Positions 29,404-39,200 of a stretch of DNA of 64,000 nucleotides are shown here, in pieces (the stretch's first letter is position 1; the number at the start of each line of letters is the position of its first letter). The stretch is from an uncultured Aquimarina sp. (GTDB lineage Bacteria > Bacteroidota > Bacteroidia > Flavobacteriales > Flavobacteriaceae). The DNA is taken from the NCBI GenBank assembly GCA_947499005.1, contig CANMML010000002.1, forward strand, positions 173,770 through 237,769. The letters are read 5' to 3'. The notes below the pieces were generated by a model. That model saw only the letters and a list, made by a program, of their open reading frames with translations, had not been told where the DNA came from and ran no database searches. The translations under genes and the position numbers were made by a program.

Positions 29404-31860
29404 TTAATTTATATTCCATTCTAGTTGTTCGCTGGTAACATCTAGTTTTATTTTATTCCCTTTTGTAATTTCCCCTTTAATAATCTTTTTAGATAGCGGA
29501 GATCTAAGCTCAGTTCGTATGACACCTCTTAAGGGTCTTGCGCCATACTTCGGGGTATATCCCATAAAAGCTAAGTGAGTTGCAGCTTCTTCTGTTAATT
29601 CTAAATCTACGCCCATTCTTTTTAAAGACTTGTGTAAATCCTTCAATTGAATGTTAAAGATTTTTACAACATTATCTTTTGTAATCGGAGCAAAAGGAAC
29701 AATTTCAGTAAGTCTACCTAAGAACTCTGGTCTAAAGTAGTTGCCCATAATTTCTAATAAGTCTGAAGATTTAGGTATGATGCCTTGATCAAAAGAAGAG
29801 ATCACATGTTCACTTCCTATATTTGAAGTAAATAAAATTACAGCATTAGAAAAATCTCCTATTTTTCCTAAGCGATCACTTAATTTACCCTCGTCTAGTA
29901 TTTGTAAGAAAATATCGAAGACAGAAGGGTGTGCTTTTTCAATCTCATCAAATAAGACGATGGAATACGGTTTCTCTCTAATCTTATTTACAAGTACCCC
30001 ACCTTCTTCATATCCTACATAGCCAGGAGGAGCTCCGTATAATAATGCCGCAGAATGTTCTTCTTTAAATTCAGACATATCAAATCGTATGATAGCATCT
30101 TCCGTTTGAAACATAAACTCTGCTAGGGATTTTGCCAGTTCAGTTTTACCTGTACCCGTAGGGCCTGTAAAGAAAAATGAACCAATCGGTAATCCAGGTT
30201 TACTTAGTCCCGAACGTGATTCTAAAATAGCATCTGTAATTGTTTTAACGGCATGGTCTTGGCCAATAACACGCTGTTGAAGGATGCTTTCCATTTTTAA
30301 CAATCGCTCTTTTTCATCCGATTGTAATTTTCCGACAGGAATCCCTGTTTTATTGGCGATAGTAGCAGAAATATCGGATTTATCGACACTTTTTTTCTGA
30401 TCTATATCTAGTTTTTCAAATTGATCTAGAAGATTGAAGATTTTTGTTTTTCCTTCATCTAAGTTTTTAACATCTTCAAAATTATCATCCTCTATTTCAG
30501 AAAACAGCAAATAGCTAAATGTATTTTTTAAATTATACCATTGCCATTTTAATTCATTTAGTGCTCTGGTTTGATCACTTTCTTTTAAAATATTATCTAC
30601 CAATTCACGAGTAACGCTTATGCTACTGTTGGTAGTTTCTATCATATATCTTGTTGCTGACATGGTGCGATCGATTAAATCGATAGCAACATCGGGAAGA
30701 CAGCGATCTTTGGTAAAACGCTTCGATAATCGTATAGATTCTGCAATGGATTCTTCTTGAATCTCTAGCTTGTGAAAGTCACTATAAATATTAACAGTAT
30801 TCGATATGATAGTCAATGCTTCTTCTTGAGAAGGCTCTTCTAAGGTGAGTATTTCAAATTGTCTAGAAAGACCTGGTTGGGTTTCGATATGTTTTCTAAA
30901 AGCATCATTGGTAGAAGTCGCTACAATAGTGATTTCCCCTTTTGATAATTCACTTTTTAAAATATTGACAACACCTTGGCTACCATTGTCTTTTTCACAA
31001 ATATTGGCAATATCGTCTATAAGAAGAATAGGGCGTTCAAAAGCCTTCAAGGCGTTAAATACTTTTTTTAATCTATTTTCGATTTCACTTTTATAGCTAG
31101 CTCCCGAAACTAAATTGATAAGATCTAATTGATATACACTGGCACCTTTTAAGATTTCAGGAATACTACCTTCATTGATTTGTCTAACGAAGCCATCTAA
31201 TAGAGCTGTTTTTCCGACACCAGGCTCACCTAAGAGTAATACATTAGGTTTTAAATGTCTTCCTAAAATTTCAGAAATAGTTTTTAACTCTCCATTTCTC
31301 CCAAAAATAACTTTTAGTTCGTCATTTTCAAATTGCTCATTTTTAAAAACGCAAAATTCGTCTAATACTTTTAAATCCTTTTTTTGCTCAATAATATCAG
31401 CTTTTGAAGATTTAAAATTTTGAGAAGTATTCGTGCTTTTATGTATAGTCTTTTCTATCAATTGACCCGCCGTCAAAGGGAGACTTTTTAGTTGTTCGTG
31501 CGTAAATCCTACACCAGGTGTAACTGTTGCTATAAGAATTGATAGTGGGGTAAGTTGACTACTTCCTATTTTTAATAATACACTTTCTGCTTCTACCAGT
31601 ATTGCTTTAACAGATTGGTCTCCATCTATAGTTATGGGTAATGAAGCAGACTTAGGCAAATTTTCCATGCGAACTTCACTCCATTCCTCAATATAATAGG
31701 TATCGGCATCTACATCGAAAAGAATTTCTTTCAACTCAGCATCCTTATGCATTAATGCCTTTAATAAATGAGCAGCATTATAGGTTTTATGGTGGTATTC
31801 TCTAGCCAATTCTTGGGCTATGTGAATAGTATTCTCAAGTTGTTGAGAAAATGAAATCAT
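29404..31860 (-). CDS. tssH: T6SS sheath-recycling AAA+ ATPase TssH (ClpV)
   Basis: 818 aa hexameric Clp-family ATPase that disassembles contracted sheath. It has an N-domain (about 1-150, TIHIAQELAREYHHKTYNAAHLLKALMH), a first AAA+ domain with Walker A GEPGVGKT (211-218) and Walker B ILLIDDI, a short middle coiled region (about 400-480) and a second AAA+ domain with GPTGTGKTELAKSLAEF near residue 565 and VLFDEIEKAHPSVF. The closing YTPKYGARPLRGVIRTEL is the Clp D2-small domain. Shorter than housekeeping ClpB, and its location with tssB and tssC supports the T6SS call. It is first in its operon; the promoter should be in 31861-32071. Confidence 0.92.
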   Translation of the reverse strand: MISFSQQLENTIHIAQELAREYHHKTYNAAHLLKALMHKDAELKEILFDVDADTYYIEEWSEVRMENLPKSASLPITIDGDQSVKAILVEAESVLLKIGSSQLTPLSILIATVTPGVGFTHEQLKSLPLTAGQLIEKTIHKSTNTSQNFKSSKADIIEQKKDLKVLDEFCVFKNEQFENDELKVIFGRNGELKTISEILGRHLKPNVLLLGEPGVGKTALLDGFVRQINEGSIPEILKGASVYQLDLINLVSGASYKSEIENRLKKVFNALKAFERPILLIDDIANICEKDNGSQGVVNILKSELSKGEITIVATSTNDAFRKHIETQPGLSRQFEILTLEEPSQEEALTIISNTVNIYSDFHKLEIQEESIAESIRLSKRFTKDRCLPDVAIDLIDRTMSATRYMIETTNSSISVTRELVDNILKESDQTRALNELKWQWYNLKNTFSYLLFSEIEDDNFEDVKNLDEGKTKIFNLLDQFEKLDIDQKKSVDKSDISATIANKTGIPVGKLQSDEKERLLKMESILQQRVIGQDHAVKTITDAILESRSGLSKPGLPIGSFFFTGPTGTGKTELAKSLAEFMFQTEDAIIRFDMSEFKEEHSAALLYGAPPGYVGYEEGGVLVNKIREKPYSIVLFDEIEKAHPSVFDIFLQILDEGKLSDRLGKIGDFSNAVILFTSNIGSEHVISSFDQGIIPKSSDLLEIMGNYFRPEFLGRLTEIVPFAPITKDNVVKIFNIQLKDLHKSLKRMGVDLELTEEAATHLAFMGYTPKYGARPLRGVIRTELRSPLSKKIIKGEITKGNKIKLDVTSEQLEWNIN

Positions 31861-31968
31861 AAATCAAAGTTTAATTGATTTTAGTAAAGTAAAGAAAAAA
31901 ATACTCCTTTTTATTGTAATATTCTAAAATTCAGTCGAATGTATTGTTATTTCAGATGTTCGGCGATA

Positions 31969-32014
31969 AATTTGTAGGTATTTTGTTTGTTTTGAAAGAA
32001 AAAACCTACAAATT
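31969..32014. promoter_or_regulatory. Inverted repeat in the divergent tssH / M61-like promoter region
   Basis: Perfect 11-base arms (aatttgtaggt and acctacaaatt) with a 24-base spacer, placed about 110 bases from the tssH start and 58 bases from the other start. It could be an operator for both genes or a 5'-leader hairpin. No regulator was identified. Confidence 0.45.
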
Positions 32015-32071
32015 ATCAATAGGTATGGAGTTGGTTTATTTTAGCAAATAATTGATATCAATTACTACCCT

Positions 32072-33877
32072 ATGAAAAAACTAATATCGATATTCATTTT
32101 TAGCCTTGTAAGTCACAGTTTTATGGCTCAGGTTAAGAATTATTATGCCGTAAATTTTAATAATGTTGTACACCATGAGGCAGAAGTAGAAGCTTCTTTT
32201 TCAAGCATTCAACCGGGAGAAGTTATTATAGATTTCCCAACGAATGGACCAGAGCGTTTTGGCTCTTATAATTTTTCTAAGAATATTTATAATTTAAGAA
32301 TAACGGATGACTCTGGGCGTAGCTTAGAAGTTGAAGAAGTTGGGTTAGACCGTTGGAAAGTTATAGAGCATGATGGTGACATAAAGGTTTCTTACACCAT
32401 TTTTGCAGATAAGGGAAATGAAACTTTTTCTCAAATTAACGAAGACTATGCGATAATAAACCCTGCTGCCACATTTGTTTATATTAAAAGTTTGTCCAAT
32501 AGACCTGTTGAAGTTTCATTTAGTACAACCTATCAATTAAATTGGAAAGTCGTAAATCAGTTAAAACCAATCAAGGGAAGAAATGGTAGTTATGAAGCTA
32601 AAGACTTAGAAGAGTTTATGGATGCGCCTTCTCTTTTAGGAGGACTTAAAACAGTTCAGAAAACCATTGAGTCAGGTAATAAAGACTATGATCTTATATT
32701 TTCGACAATTTCGAGTGTAGCAGATTCCGAATTGGAAAACCTGTTGGATGAAGTAAATTTGGTTACCGAAGAACAAAAGGAAATTTTTGGTGGATACCCT
32801 AATTTTGGATATGGGAAATACAATATTATTTCTGGAATCAGTACTGGTCTTGGTAATGTGCTAGAAGGTCACAGAAATTCGACTTTGTATACCAAGGATG
32901 CAGATATTTCAAATGTCGATGGAATAGAAATTATCAGAAATATATCAAAGGCATTTTTTAAATCTTGGAATGGAGCTAGAATTAGACCTGTAAAATTAAA
33001 GCCGTTTGATTATAAAGAGACCAAATTAGTACAAGAATATTGGTTTACGGAAGGTTTTGCAGAATATTACTCTTTGTTGACATTATGTAGAGCGAAAATT
33101 ATTTCTCAAGATATCTTCTTACAAGAGATAGCTTATCACCTTAGTGATGTGTCGAAATCACCTGCTTTAAATTATTTTAATGCAGTACAGATGAGTGAAA
33201 GAGTACATCAAACTAGAGGGTTGTCTAAATATAGCGACCCGCAAAATGTTTCTAATACCATTTTGCCTTTAGAGAAGCATGGAGCAATAATTGCATTAAT
33301 GCTCGATTTAAGTTTAAGAGAGAAGGATTTATCTTTAGATGGACTTATGAAATTACTATGGAGTAAGTATGGTAAAATTGAACAAAGTTTTTCTATAGAG
33401 AATTTATTTTCTACGCTAAGAGAATATGCAGGAGAGTCGTTTACAGAAGATTTCTTTGAAGATTATGTTTATGGAAATACACCTTTTGAGTTTGAAAAAC
33501 TTTTGGAAAGTTTTGGAGTGTCTACAACTCCTGTTGAAGTCCCATATGTTGGTGCTGATATAGAATTCGACGAAAATGATTCGGCAGTCATTTCTGAATA
33601 TACCGCAAAAAATACGCCTGCGTATCAAGCTGGTTTAGAAAAGGGAGATGTTATTGTTTCTTTAGACAATGCTTCTTTTTCAGATATCTTACAATATAAA
33701 AATGTTGTGAGTCAGTATAAGATTGGAAAAAAAGTAATCGTAAAGTACAATCGAAATGGTACTGAAAAGTCAGCAGAATTAAAGCTTGTCGTTAATCCTA
33801 ATGTTATTCTTAGTGGAATGATTAAAGTAGGAAGTAAAGTGGCTGAGAGAAGGCGTTTATGGTTAGGAGAAGAATAA
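32072..33877 (+). CDS. Peptidase M61-like protein with PDZ domain, catalytic zinc motif lost
   Basis: 601 aa with a signal peptide (MKKLISIFIFSLVSHSFMAQ). An M61-type N-terminal beta region and the typical segment GHRNSTLY, then SWNGARIRPVKLKPFDY, then YWFTEGFAEYYSLL place it in the glycyl-aminopeptidase (M61) family. A PDZ domain lies at about residues 500-580 (TAKNTPAYQAGLEKGDVIVSLDN). At the position of HExxH the sequence reads SKAFFKSW (Lys293, Ala294, Lys297), so both His and the catalytic Glu are missing, while the downstream Glu327 is kept. It is therefore probably a non-catalytic binding protein in the periplasm. It is transcribed away from tssH and may be a passenger or an accessory of the T6SS. 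Confidence 0.78.
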   Translation: MKKLISIFIFSLVSHSFMAQVKNYYAVNFNNVVHHEAEVEASFSSIQPGEVIIDFPTNGPERFGSYNFSKNIYNLRITDDSGRSLEVEEVGLDRWKVIEHDGDIKVSYTIFADKGNETFSQINEDYAIINPAATFVYIKSLSNRPVEVSFSTTYQLNWKVVNQLKPIKGRNGSYEAKDLEEFMDAPSLLGGLKTVQKTIESGNKDYDLIFSTISSVADSELENLLDEVNLVTEEQKEIFGGYPNFGYGKYNIISGISTGLGNVLEGHRNSTLYTKDADISNVDGIEIIRNISKAFFKSWNGARIRPVKLKPFDYKETKLVQEYWFTEGFAEYYSLLTLCRAKIISQDIFLQEIAYHLSDVSKSPALNYFNAVQMSERVHQTRGLSKYSDPQNVSNTILPLEKHGAIIALMLDLSLREKDLSLDGLMKLLWSKYGKIEQSFSIENLFSTLREYAGESFTEDFFEDYVYGNTPFEFEKLLESFGVSTTPVEVPYVGADIEFDENDSAVISEYTAKNTPAYQAGLEKGDVIVSLDNASFSDILQYKNVVSQYKIGKKVIVKYNRNGTEKSAELKLVVNPNVILSGMIKVGSKVAERRRLWLGEE

Positions 33878-33933
33878 ATTAAATTCTTTTATCGATTAAT
33901 CGTATAAGAGACATATACATAAAATACAAAACT

Positions 33934-33971
33934 AAAACAGGGAGCAAATCTAATTTGCTCCCTGTTTTTTT
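33934..33971 (+). terminator. Rho-independent terminator after the M61-like gene
   Basis: A long stem (aacagggagcaaat / atttgctccctgtt) followed by a run of T. Strong and well placed, 57 bases after the stop at 33877. Confidence 0.88.
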
Positions 33972-33985
33972 GAATGCTTATATGG

Positions 33986-34163
33986 TTTAACCCGCATTAT
34001 GCATTAGAAAATCTATTCCGTATCGAAATCTCTGCAAAATCAAACGCTTCGCTGCATTTTTTGATTTAACCATAACGGTGCTATACTAAAATCAAGAAAA
34101 CACTTGATTTTATTGAGCTTTCAATACTCATAACGAAGTTCTCATGCATAATGCGGGTTTAAA
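33986..34163. mobile_element. MITE-like element with terminal inverted repeats
   Basis: About 178 bp bounded by aacccgcattatgcattaga at the left and a near-perfect reverse complement (tcatgcataatgcgggttt) at the right. No coding frame. The AT-rich middle contains a smaller inverted pair (aaatcaag / cttgattt near 34090-34112). It lies between a terminator and the converging tssO operon. Confidence 0.65.
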
Positions 34164-34622
34164 TCGTATCATTTTGCATGTCACTCCACGTCCCGATGGT
34201 TATGGGGATTGAAAAATTGTAGTGAAGTCTCCTTCTCTAGGAATTGCAAATCATTATTTTAAATTGAAAATATCATATTTAGTTGAGGAGATTTCCACCT
34301 CCGCGGAAATGACGGTAACTGTGCTTGTTCACAAATTTTCGGGTTGACCCCATAGTTTCGGTTGCGATTGAAAATCTTTTTCTATTTTCTATTTTCTAGC
34401 TTATAGCTGTAAGCTATAAAGCTACATTAATATACATAGAGCCTACTGCTTAAAGCTTAATGCCTATAGCCATAGATAAAATTTTAGAAACTAAAAGAGA
34501 GATGTACTAAAGCACATAGTTTTAATTACTGTTGAGACCAATAAACTATAAAATGCAACAACAAGATTTAGAAAAGTAAACTAAAGATTTGTTGCACTTT
34601 ATGGTAAATTCTAGAATAATTA
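34164..34622. other. Intergenic stretch with repeat-like sequence, no gene
   Basis: No open frame is supported. Near 34285-34315 a palindromic tract (gagatttccacctccgcgga) resembles dispersed intergenic repeats common in Flavobacteria. Between 34551 and 34603 two arms (ataaaatgcaacaa, ttgttgcactttat) could form the terminator of the tssE-tssO operon, which ends at 34623. Confidence 0.4.
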
Positions 34623-35126
34623 TTATCGTCTAAGCGTTTTAATAAATCGATCTTTTTTATCTAATTCGGCACCTAAGCGCTCCACTTCTTCAGCGTACTC
34701 TAATAGTTTTCTATCGGTATCGTCGAAGTTTTTAAGTTTTGTCTTAAGCTCTTGGATATCTACATAAGATTGCACCGAATTTACGTATAACTCGTAGTTA
34801 CTCGTCGAGTCTCTTGCAGGGATACTTTTCTGTAAATCGACTATTTTGTCATTTATTAGAGCATTAAAATACTGCAAATTAATACCAGGCGTATCTAGAG
34901 AATCGATAAGTTTATCGATTTCAAATGCTTTCCTTGAAAAAGCCTTTTGAAACTGTTCTTCTTTTTTTACTTGAATGATTCGCTCTTTTAAAATTTTATT
35001 TTCCTTAAAAGGCAATGTATTAAAATCGAAATAAAAGGCCAATAGTGCTAGGATGAGGGTAACACCAAAAATTAAAACGAATTTTAAAATACTTTGTGTA
35101 CGTTCTTTATTATTTTTTGGTTTCAT
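34623..35126 (-). CDS. tssO: T6SS subtype iii membrane protein TssO
   Basis: 167 aa. One transmembrane helix near residues 14-32 (LKFVLIFGVTLILALLAFYF) is followed by a mostly helical, charged periplasmic region with coiled-coil character (ELKTKLKNFDDTDRKLLEYAEEVERLGAELDKKD). Small size, single N-terminal anchor and position next to tssK match TssO of subtype iii systems, which lack TssJ, TssL and TssM and use TssN-TssR instead. It is last in the tssE-tssF-tssP-tssK-tssO unit, 23 bases after tssK. The exact role in the trans-envelope complex is not known from the sequence. Confidence 0.75.
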   Translation of the reverse strand: MKPKNNKERTQSILKFVLIFGVTLILALLAFYFDFNTLPFKENKILKERIIQVKKEEQFQKAFSRKAFEIDKLIDSLDTPGINLQYFNALINDKIVDLQKSIPARDSTSNYELYVNSVQSYVDIQELKTKLKNFDDTDRKLLEYAEEVERLGAELDKKDRFIKTLRR

Positions 35127-35149
35127 AAATAATTAGTGATTACTTAAAT

Positions 35150-36319
35150 TTAGTCTAATAAAAAGCTTCTTCTTTGTTTTACATCTTGCTTTGCTACAAC
35201 TTCTTCTTTTACAAAAATATTAGAATCTGATTTTTGTCCGATATAATCTAAGTCATCTAGTTTTTTAAATAATGTGAGTATGATTTTAGAAAATTTGCTA
35301 ATCGTATGTAGCGAAAGGTTTAGATCGTAATGCTTGTATTTTAGGTGAATAATATCTTCGAGTGTTTTTTCGAAATCCCCTTGAGTGCTTTCAGTCCAAC
35401 TCGTTAGATAATTAATCAATTCTTCTTTGCCAGTACCCTTGTATATATCGATATTGTTTTTGATAACACGTGCCATAGACATTAGGGTTAAAATCACATC
35501 CAATGGAGGCTGGTTAGTACCATCTAAAATATATTTAGGTAAAATAGTACTAATGAAATTTAGTGTCTGTTGGCAAACATGCTGTACCATATTTGCTAAT
35601 TCATTCGTTTGTTTTTTTTGTAAAATCTTTTGAATGATTTGCAAACTATATTTTTCGACACTGCTTAAAAATACCCCAAGTTCTGTATAAATATAAATAA
35701 GATCGGGATGGCTTTTAACCGAAATACAAGGAGGAATATAATCTGGCATTAATGCAGGTGTTCCTCCGTTGATCTGGATTTTTCCTATGGTCAAATAATT
35801 ACCACCCAAAGAGTTATTAGCAAGTTCTTGTTCTTGCACAATGGCAATGGTGTATTTAGGTAATGTATAGGGATGACGCGGAGGATTTTCCTTGGAATTA
35901 GTTTCTCCTACACCAACTCGATCATATAGGTCTACAGACAGCACTATATAATAATGATCGTCTGAGTTGTCTTGGAAGTTGAGCGAAGTTTGGATTACAT
36001 CAAAATCTCCATGTGTTTTTAAGAATTTTTTGATCTGATCCGAAACTTCTATATATATACCATTACTAGTTAGCGCTATACAATTATTTAGTTGTGCTAC
36101 TAAGGTGTTTTGTCCATCTAAAGAGAGTTGGATATCTACAGGGTTGTCCAATTCGGATAATATAGGCAATAGCCCATAGCTATTAGGCTTTACAAGTCCC
36201 TTGACAGCATTGGTAGCGTATTGTATATTAGCATTATCACTGCTTAAAAAGTGGGACTTATTTATTTTCATCCCATCGATCCAATTTACGAAAAGGAAAT
36301 TTTCATCAATACGATCCAT
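35150..36319 (-). CDS. tssK: T6SS baseplate subunit TssK
   Basis: 389 aa. TssK links the baseplate to the membrane complex. The N-terminus (NFLFVNWIDGMKINKSHFLSSDNANIQYA) corresponds to the shoulder-domain start of TssK proteins (pVxWxeGmfLxPqHFq in Gram-negative subtype i). The middle (ALMPDYIPPCISVKSHPDLI) and the helical bundle at about 220-360 also fit. It lacks the first helix-rich extension of some homologues but has the expected Bacteroidota length. It sits two bases after tssP and 23 bases before tssO. Confidence 0.85.
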   Translation of the reverse strand: MDRIDENFLFVNWIDGMKINKSHFLSSDNANIQYATNAVKGLVKPNSYGLLPILSELDNPVDIQLSLDGQNTLVAQLNNCIALTSNGIYIEVSDQIKKFLKTHGDFDVIQTSLNFQDNSDDHYYIVLSVDLYDRVGVGETNSKENPPRHPYTLPKYTIAIVQEQELANNSLGGNYLTIGKIQINGGTPALMPDYIPPCISVKSHPDLIYIYTELGVFLSSVEKYSLQIIQKILQKKQTNELANMVQHVCQQTLNFISTILPKYILDGTNQPPLDVILTLMSMARVIKNNIDIYKGTGKEELINYLTSWTESTQGDFEKTLEDIIHLKYKHYDLNLSLHTISKFSKIILTLFKKLDDLDYIGQKSDSNIFVKEEVVAKQDVKQRRSFLLD

Positions 36320-36321
36320 AG

Positions 36322-37338
36322 TTAGAATAGTTTTTTAGAGAGGTCAATTGAAATGTATTCAATACAATTGGTTTCTTTGTTCTTAAATAGCTCTAGCGAC
36401 TTAATTTTTATTTTTTTCCCTTTTATTTTTTCACATAACTCTATAAAGGTAGTTTTCTTTCCTTTTACAGAAGTGTTCGTTTGTAGGTTTTCATTACATA
36501 AATATTGCCTGAAATCTTGTGCAGATGCTTTGTTTTCAGAAACTGCAATAATCTTTTTGGCAAAAGAACTTCGACTAATCGTCGGTGTTTTCTTAATCTT
36601 TTTATCTGCTCCTGGTGGTTTACTAGATATATTAGGTCGATTTGGTAAAGTAGGAGGTGCTTCTGGTAAAGAGGAAGTAGATAAAGCCAATTCAGGATCG
36701 GGAGTTCGAGTTACCTGCTTACGTTTTATCGGTTCGCCAATCTCAATTTTTGGAAGCACTTGTATTTGTTTGCTAGTACTGTAACGAGGATCACCATTAA
36801 CGATCAAGGTAACGGTTTTAAGACCTTCTTTTAGGTAACTGTATGTTGGGTGTTGGTAGGTCGAATTAACTTCTAAGGTTTCACCAAAACGCCATTCCCA
36901 ACTGGTAGCATCTTTTGTAAGATCTTTAACATTGAGTAATTCTCCAACCTTAATCGTACTTGGTAATTCAAATTTGGCAATACGTGTAGAGTCTATGATT
37001 GGGATTCTCTTTTTAATAACAATTTCTTTAGAAAAATCGCATCTTCCATTGATCGTTAGGGTAACTTTATAATTTCCCTCAGTATCATAAGTGTGAAATG
37101 GAGCAGGGTCTCTTCTTACCACTGTAGAATCTCCAAAATCCCAAGTATAGGTTTGTGCATTCTCCGAGTAGTCTTTAAAACGTATAATTTCTCCTACTCT
37201 AAATTGATCTGCCTTGACATCAAAATTTACAATGTCACAAGGGTTGTATTTTGCATATTTGAATCCTATCGTAACTAGAGAAACTAAAATAACACTAGCG
37301 AGGATAACAATAATATTTTTATCAATATGATGATTCAT
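36322..37338 (-). CDS. tssP: Membrane-anchored PKD-domain protein, TssP-like
   Basis: 338 aa. An N-terminal helix (IIVILASVILVSLVTIGF, about residues 9-26) anchors two tandem PKD domains, recognised by YTWDFGDSTVVRRDPAPFHT, YDTEGNYKVTLTING and WEWRFGETLEVNSTYQHPTY. A Pro-rich linker (about 205-245) leads to a C-terminal domain ending EYISIDLSKKLF. TssP of subtype iii systems has an anchor and periplasmic PKD-like domains and is encoded beside tssO and tssK, so I give that name on combined evidence. It starts 26 bases after tssF. It probably spans the periplasm as part of the trans-envelope complex. Confidence 0.65.
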   Translation of the reverse strand: MNHHIDKNIIVILASVILVSLVTIGFKYAKYNPCDIVNFDVKADQFRVGEIIRFKDYSENAQTYTWDFGDSTVVRRDPAPFHTYDTEGNYKVTLTINGRCDFSKEIVIKKRIPIIDSTRIAKFELPSTIKVGELLNVKDLTKDATSWEWRFGETLEVNSTYQHPTYSYLKEGLKTVTLIVNGDPRYSTSKQIQVLPKIEIGEPIKRKQVTRTPDPELALSTSSLPEAPPTLPNRPNISSKPPGADKKIKKTPTISRSSFAKKIIAVSENKASAQDFRQYLCNENLQTNTSVKGKKTTFIELCEKIKGKKIKIKSLELFKNKETNCIEYISIDLSKKLF

Positions 37339-37364
37339 GTCTTGGTTGTACTTTATTCTAGGCT

Positions 37365-39200
37365 TTAATCTAAAATTTCTATTTTATATGGTAAAATATT
37401 ATGCGATTGTTCGCTTAATAAAGTTAATATATTACTTTCTATTAATTCCCAATCATTAGTAGTTGTACTAATCCTAGGGTTCTTATGTAATTGTATTACA
37501 AATGTAGGTACTAATCCTTCTAAATAAGCAGTGGTAGTTTCTAAACGTTTTTCTAAATGAACATCTTTTAACTTTTCGCCAGCAATTTCATAACAAAGAT
37601 TTTTTACATCTTGTTTCGTAACGACTCTATTGTTTGCTAGTATAGTGTTACGGTACTTGTATATTTTTTCTTGTGTAGATAAATTATTCTTCCCTCCAAT
37701 CGAATTCGTGATTAGATAACAGCTTTTAGGATCGATGTCTGCACCTTTATATACAAACAATGGAGAGTTGGATCTTATACTGTTGGCATTTTCACCAATA
37801 GTAGTCCAATAATCAATAAATAAAATCTCCTTTTCGTTGTAAGGGTTTATTTCTAGATACTTTTTTTCAGAAGTTTCTAAATCAACATCCAATACTTTAC
37901 TTTCTAATAATGAAATGTCCTGATTTAATTTGGACGTCATATCATTTAAGAAATCGTTACCAAAATTAGAAAATGCAGCACTTTCATTGCGTAATAAATC
38001 AATAAGATGGATTAAGTAATCTTTCGCTTTTTTGTTATCTAAACGGCCTATGTCATTCTTTTTAATGATAAAAGTACCTTTCGTATTTTCGCCTCCATCA
38101 TCAATAGAAACGTAATTTTTATTATGCTCATTCGTTATTTTAGATACTCCTAGAAAAAGGTCATTCACCAATAAAGGAACAATATTATTGTAGTCTTTTA
38201 ATGTAAATGTTAAGCTTTCTAACTTTCTGTTTAATACAGGAAAACAATTTAGGCTAGCATATAAGGTATTGAATATAGAAGTGTCAAGGGCGTTGGAAAA
38301 TTCTACAGTTAGCCAGTGGATATCCTCTATTTCCAAATCGTTAGACTCCAAAGCCTTTGTTAATAAAGGGTCTGTAGCAACATCGGCATGTAACAAAAGC
38401 TCATCTGTTATTGTAATAAAATGCCTGTTATAAAAATCCTGAACAAGTTTTTCGGCACTAACGGTTCTATTAGACTGATGCGAAAAGATACGCTCTAAGT
38501 ACTCTTTATCTCGAATGGTTGTATTTTTAAACCCTTTTTCGAAGCGAATAGGTTTCCCATTTATTGAAAGACTAATTTTCTTTAATTGATCATAAAAGAG
38601 CGCATGATTTCTAAAGTCATCGATTTCAAAAAATAATTGAGTTCCTTTTAACGAAATTTTTCCCTGCGTTTTAGGAATACCAATAAAGATTTTAGTATTA
38701 TTCGTACTAGAAGCAACTTTTTTAATTTTTTGAGATCTGCTATTTTTCGAACCAGGCTCTAATACCACCAAGCGATCACCAATAATCATGTGGCTAATAT
38801 TCGCTTGAGTTAATTTTACATCTTCAATACTCGAAAAAAAGGCAGTTTCATAAAACACATCCCCTTTACTACCTGTTACTCTATTTTTAGCATAAAACTG
38901 ATAAGTGGGTCTTAGTAAATTACTAGCCTCTACTGAGGTGGCATGAGCGATAGCGTGAGCAGGAACAGCCCCTGCACTAGTTTCGGGAGTCATCAAATTG
39001 ATCAAATTCTCCGCTACTCTAGCGTGAGAACTATTGACATCGCTCATAATTTCGGAAATCTCCGAAGCACAAGCCCCTATTAATAATGATACAACAGGAT
39101 CAAAAGTACTCTCGATATCTGATGGTGGTATTCCCCAGATTTCAGATGCTTTTTTTAGCATCCTATTTCTTATATCTTCTTTTTTAACGCTAATGTTCAT
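37365..39200 (-). CDS. tssF: T6SS baseplate subunit TssF
   Basis: 611 aa from the ATG at 39200. That start gives a TAATG overlap with the tssE stop; an in-frame upstream start would overlap tssE by 40 bases and is unlikely. The N-terminus (IRNRMLKKASEIWGIPPSDI, ESTFDPVVSLLIGACASEIS) and the segments FYAKNRVTGSKGDVFYETAFF and YRNTILANNRVVTKQDVKNLCYEIAGE, near the C-terminus, match TssF (VasA/ImpG-like) in subtype iii. TssF forms the wedge of the baseplate with TssE and TssG. Translational coupling with tssE supports the call. Confidence 0.88.
   Translation of the reverse strand: MNISVKKEDIRNRMLKKASEIWGIPPSDIESTFDPVVSLLIGACASEISEIMSDVNSSHARVAENLINLMTPETSAGAVPAHAIAHATSVEASNLLRPTYQFYAKNRVTGSKGDVFYETAFFSSIEDVKLTQANISHMIIGDRLVVLEPGSKNSRSQKIKKVASSTNNTKIFIGIPKTQGKISLKGTQLFFEIDDFRNHALFYDQLKKISLSINGKPIRFEKGFKNTTIRDKEYLERIFSHQSNRTVSAEKLVQDFYNRHFITITDELLLHADVATDPLLTKALESNDLEIEDIHWLTVEFSNALDTSIFNTLYASLNCFPVLNRKLESLTFTLKDYNNIVPLLVNDLFLGVSKITNEHNKNYVSIDDGGENTKGTFIIKKNDIGRLDNKKAKDYLIHLIDLLRNESAAFSNFGNDFLNDMTSKLNQDISLLESKVLDVDLETSEKKYLEINPYNEKEILFIDYWTTIGENANSIRSNSPLFVYKGADIDPKSCYLITNSIGGKNNLSTQEKIYKYRNTILANNRVVTKQDVKNLCYEIAGEKLKDVHLEKRLETTTAYLEGLVPTFVIQLHKNPRISTTTNDWELIESNILTLLSEQSHNILPYKIEILD

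Noticed and set aside
32072..33877. Naming the M61-like protein as TssR because of its place
   Set aside because: Its domains (M61 fold, PDZ) do not resemble what is expected of TssR.
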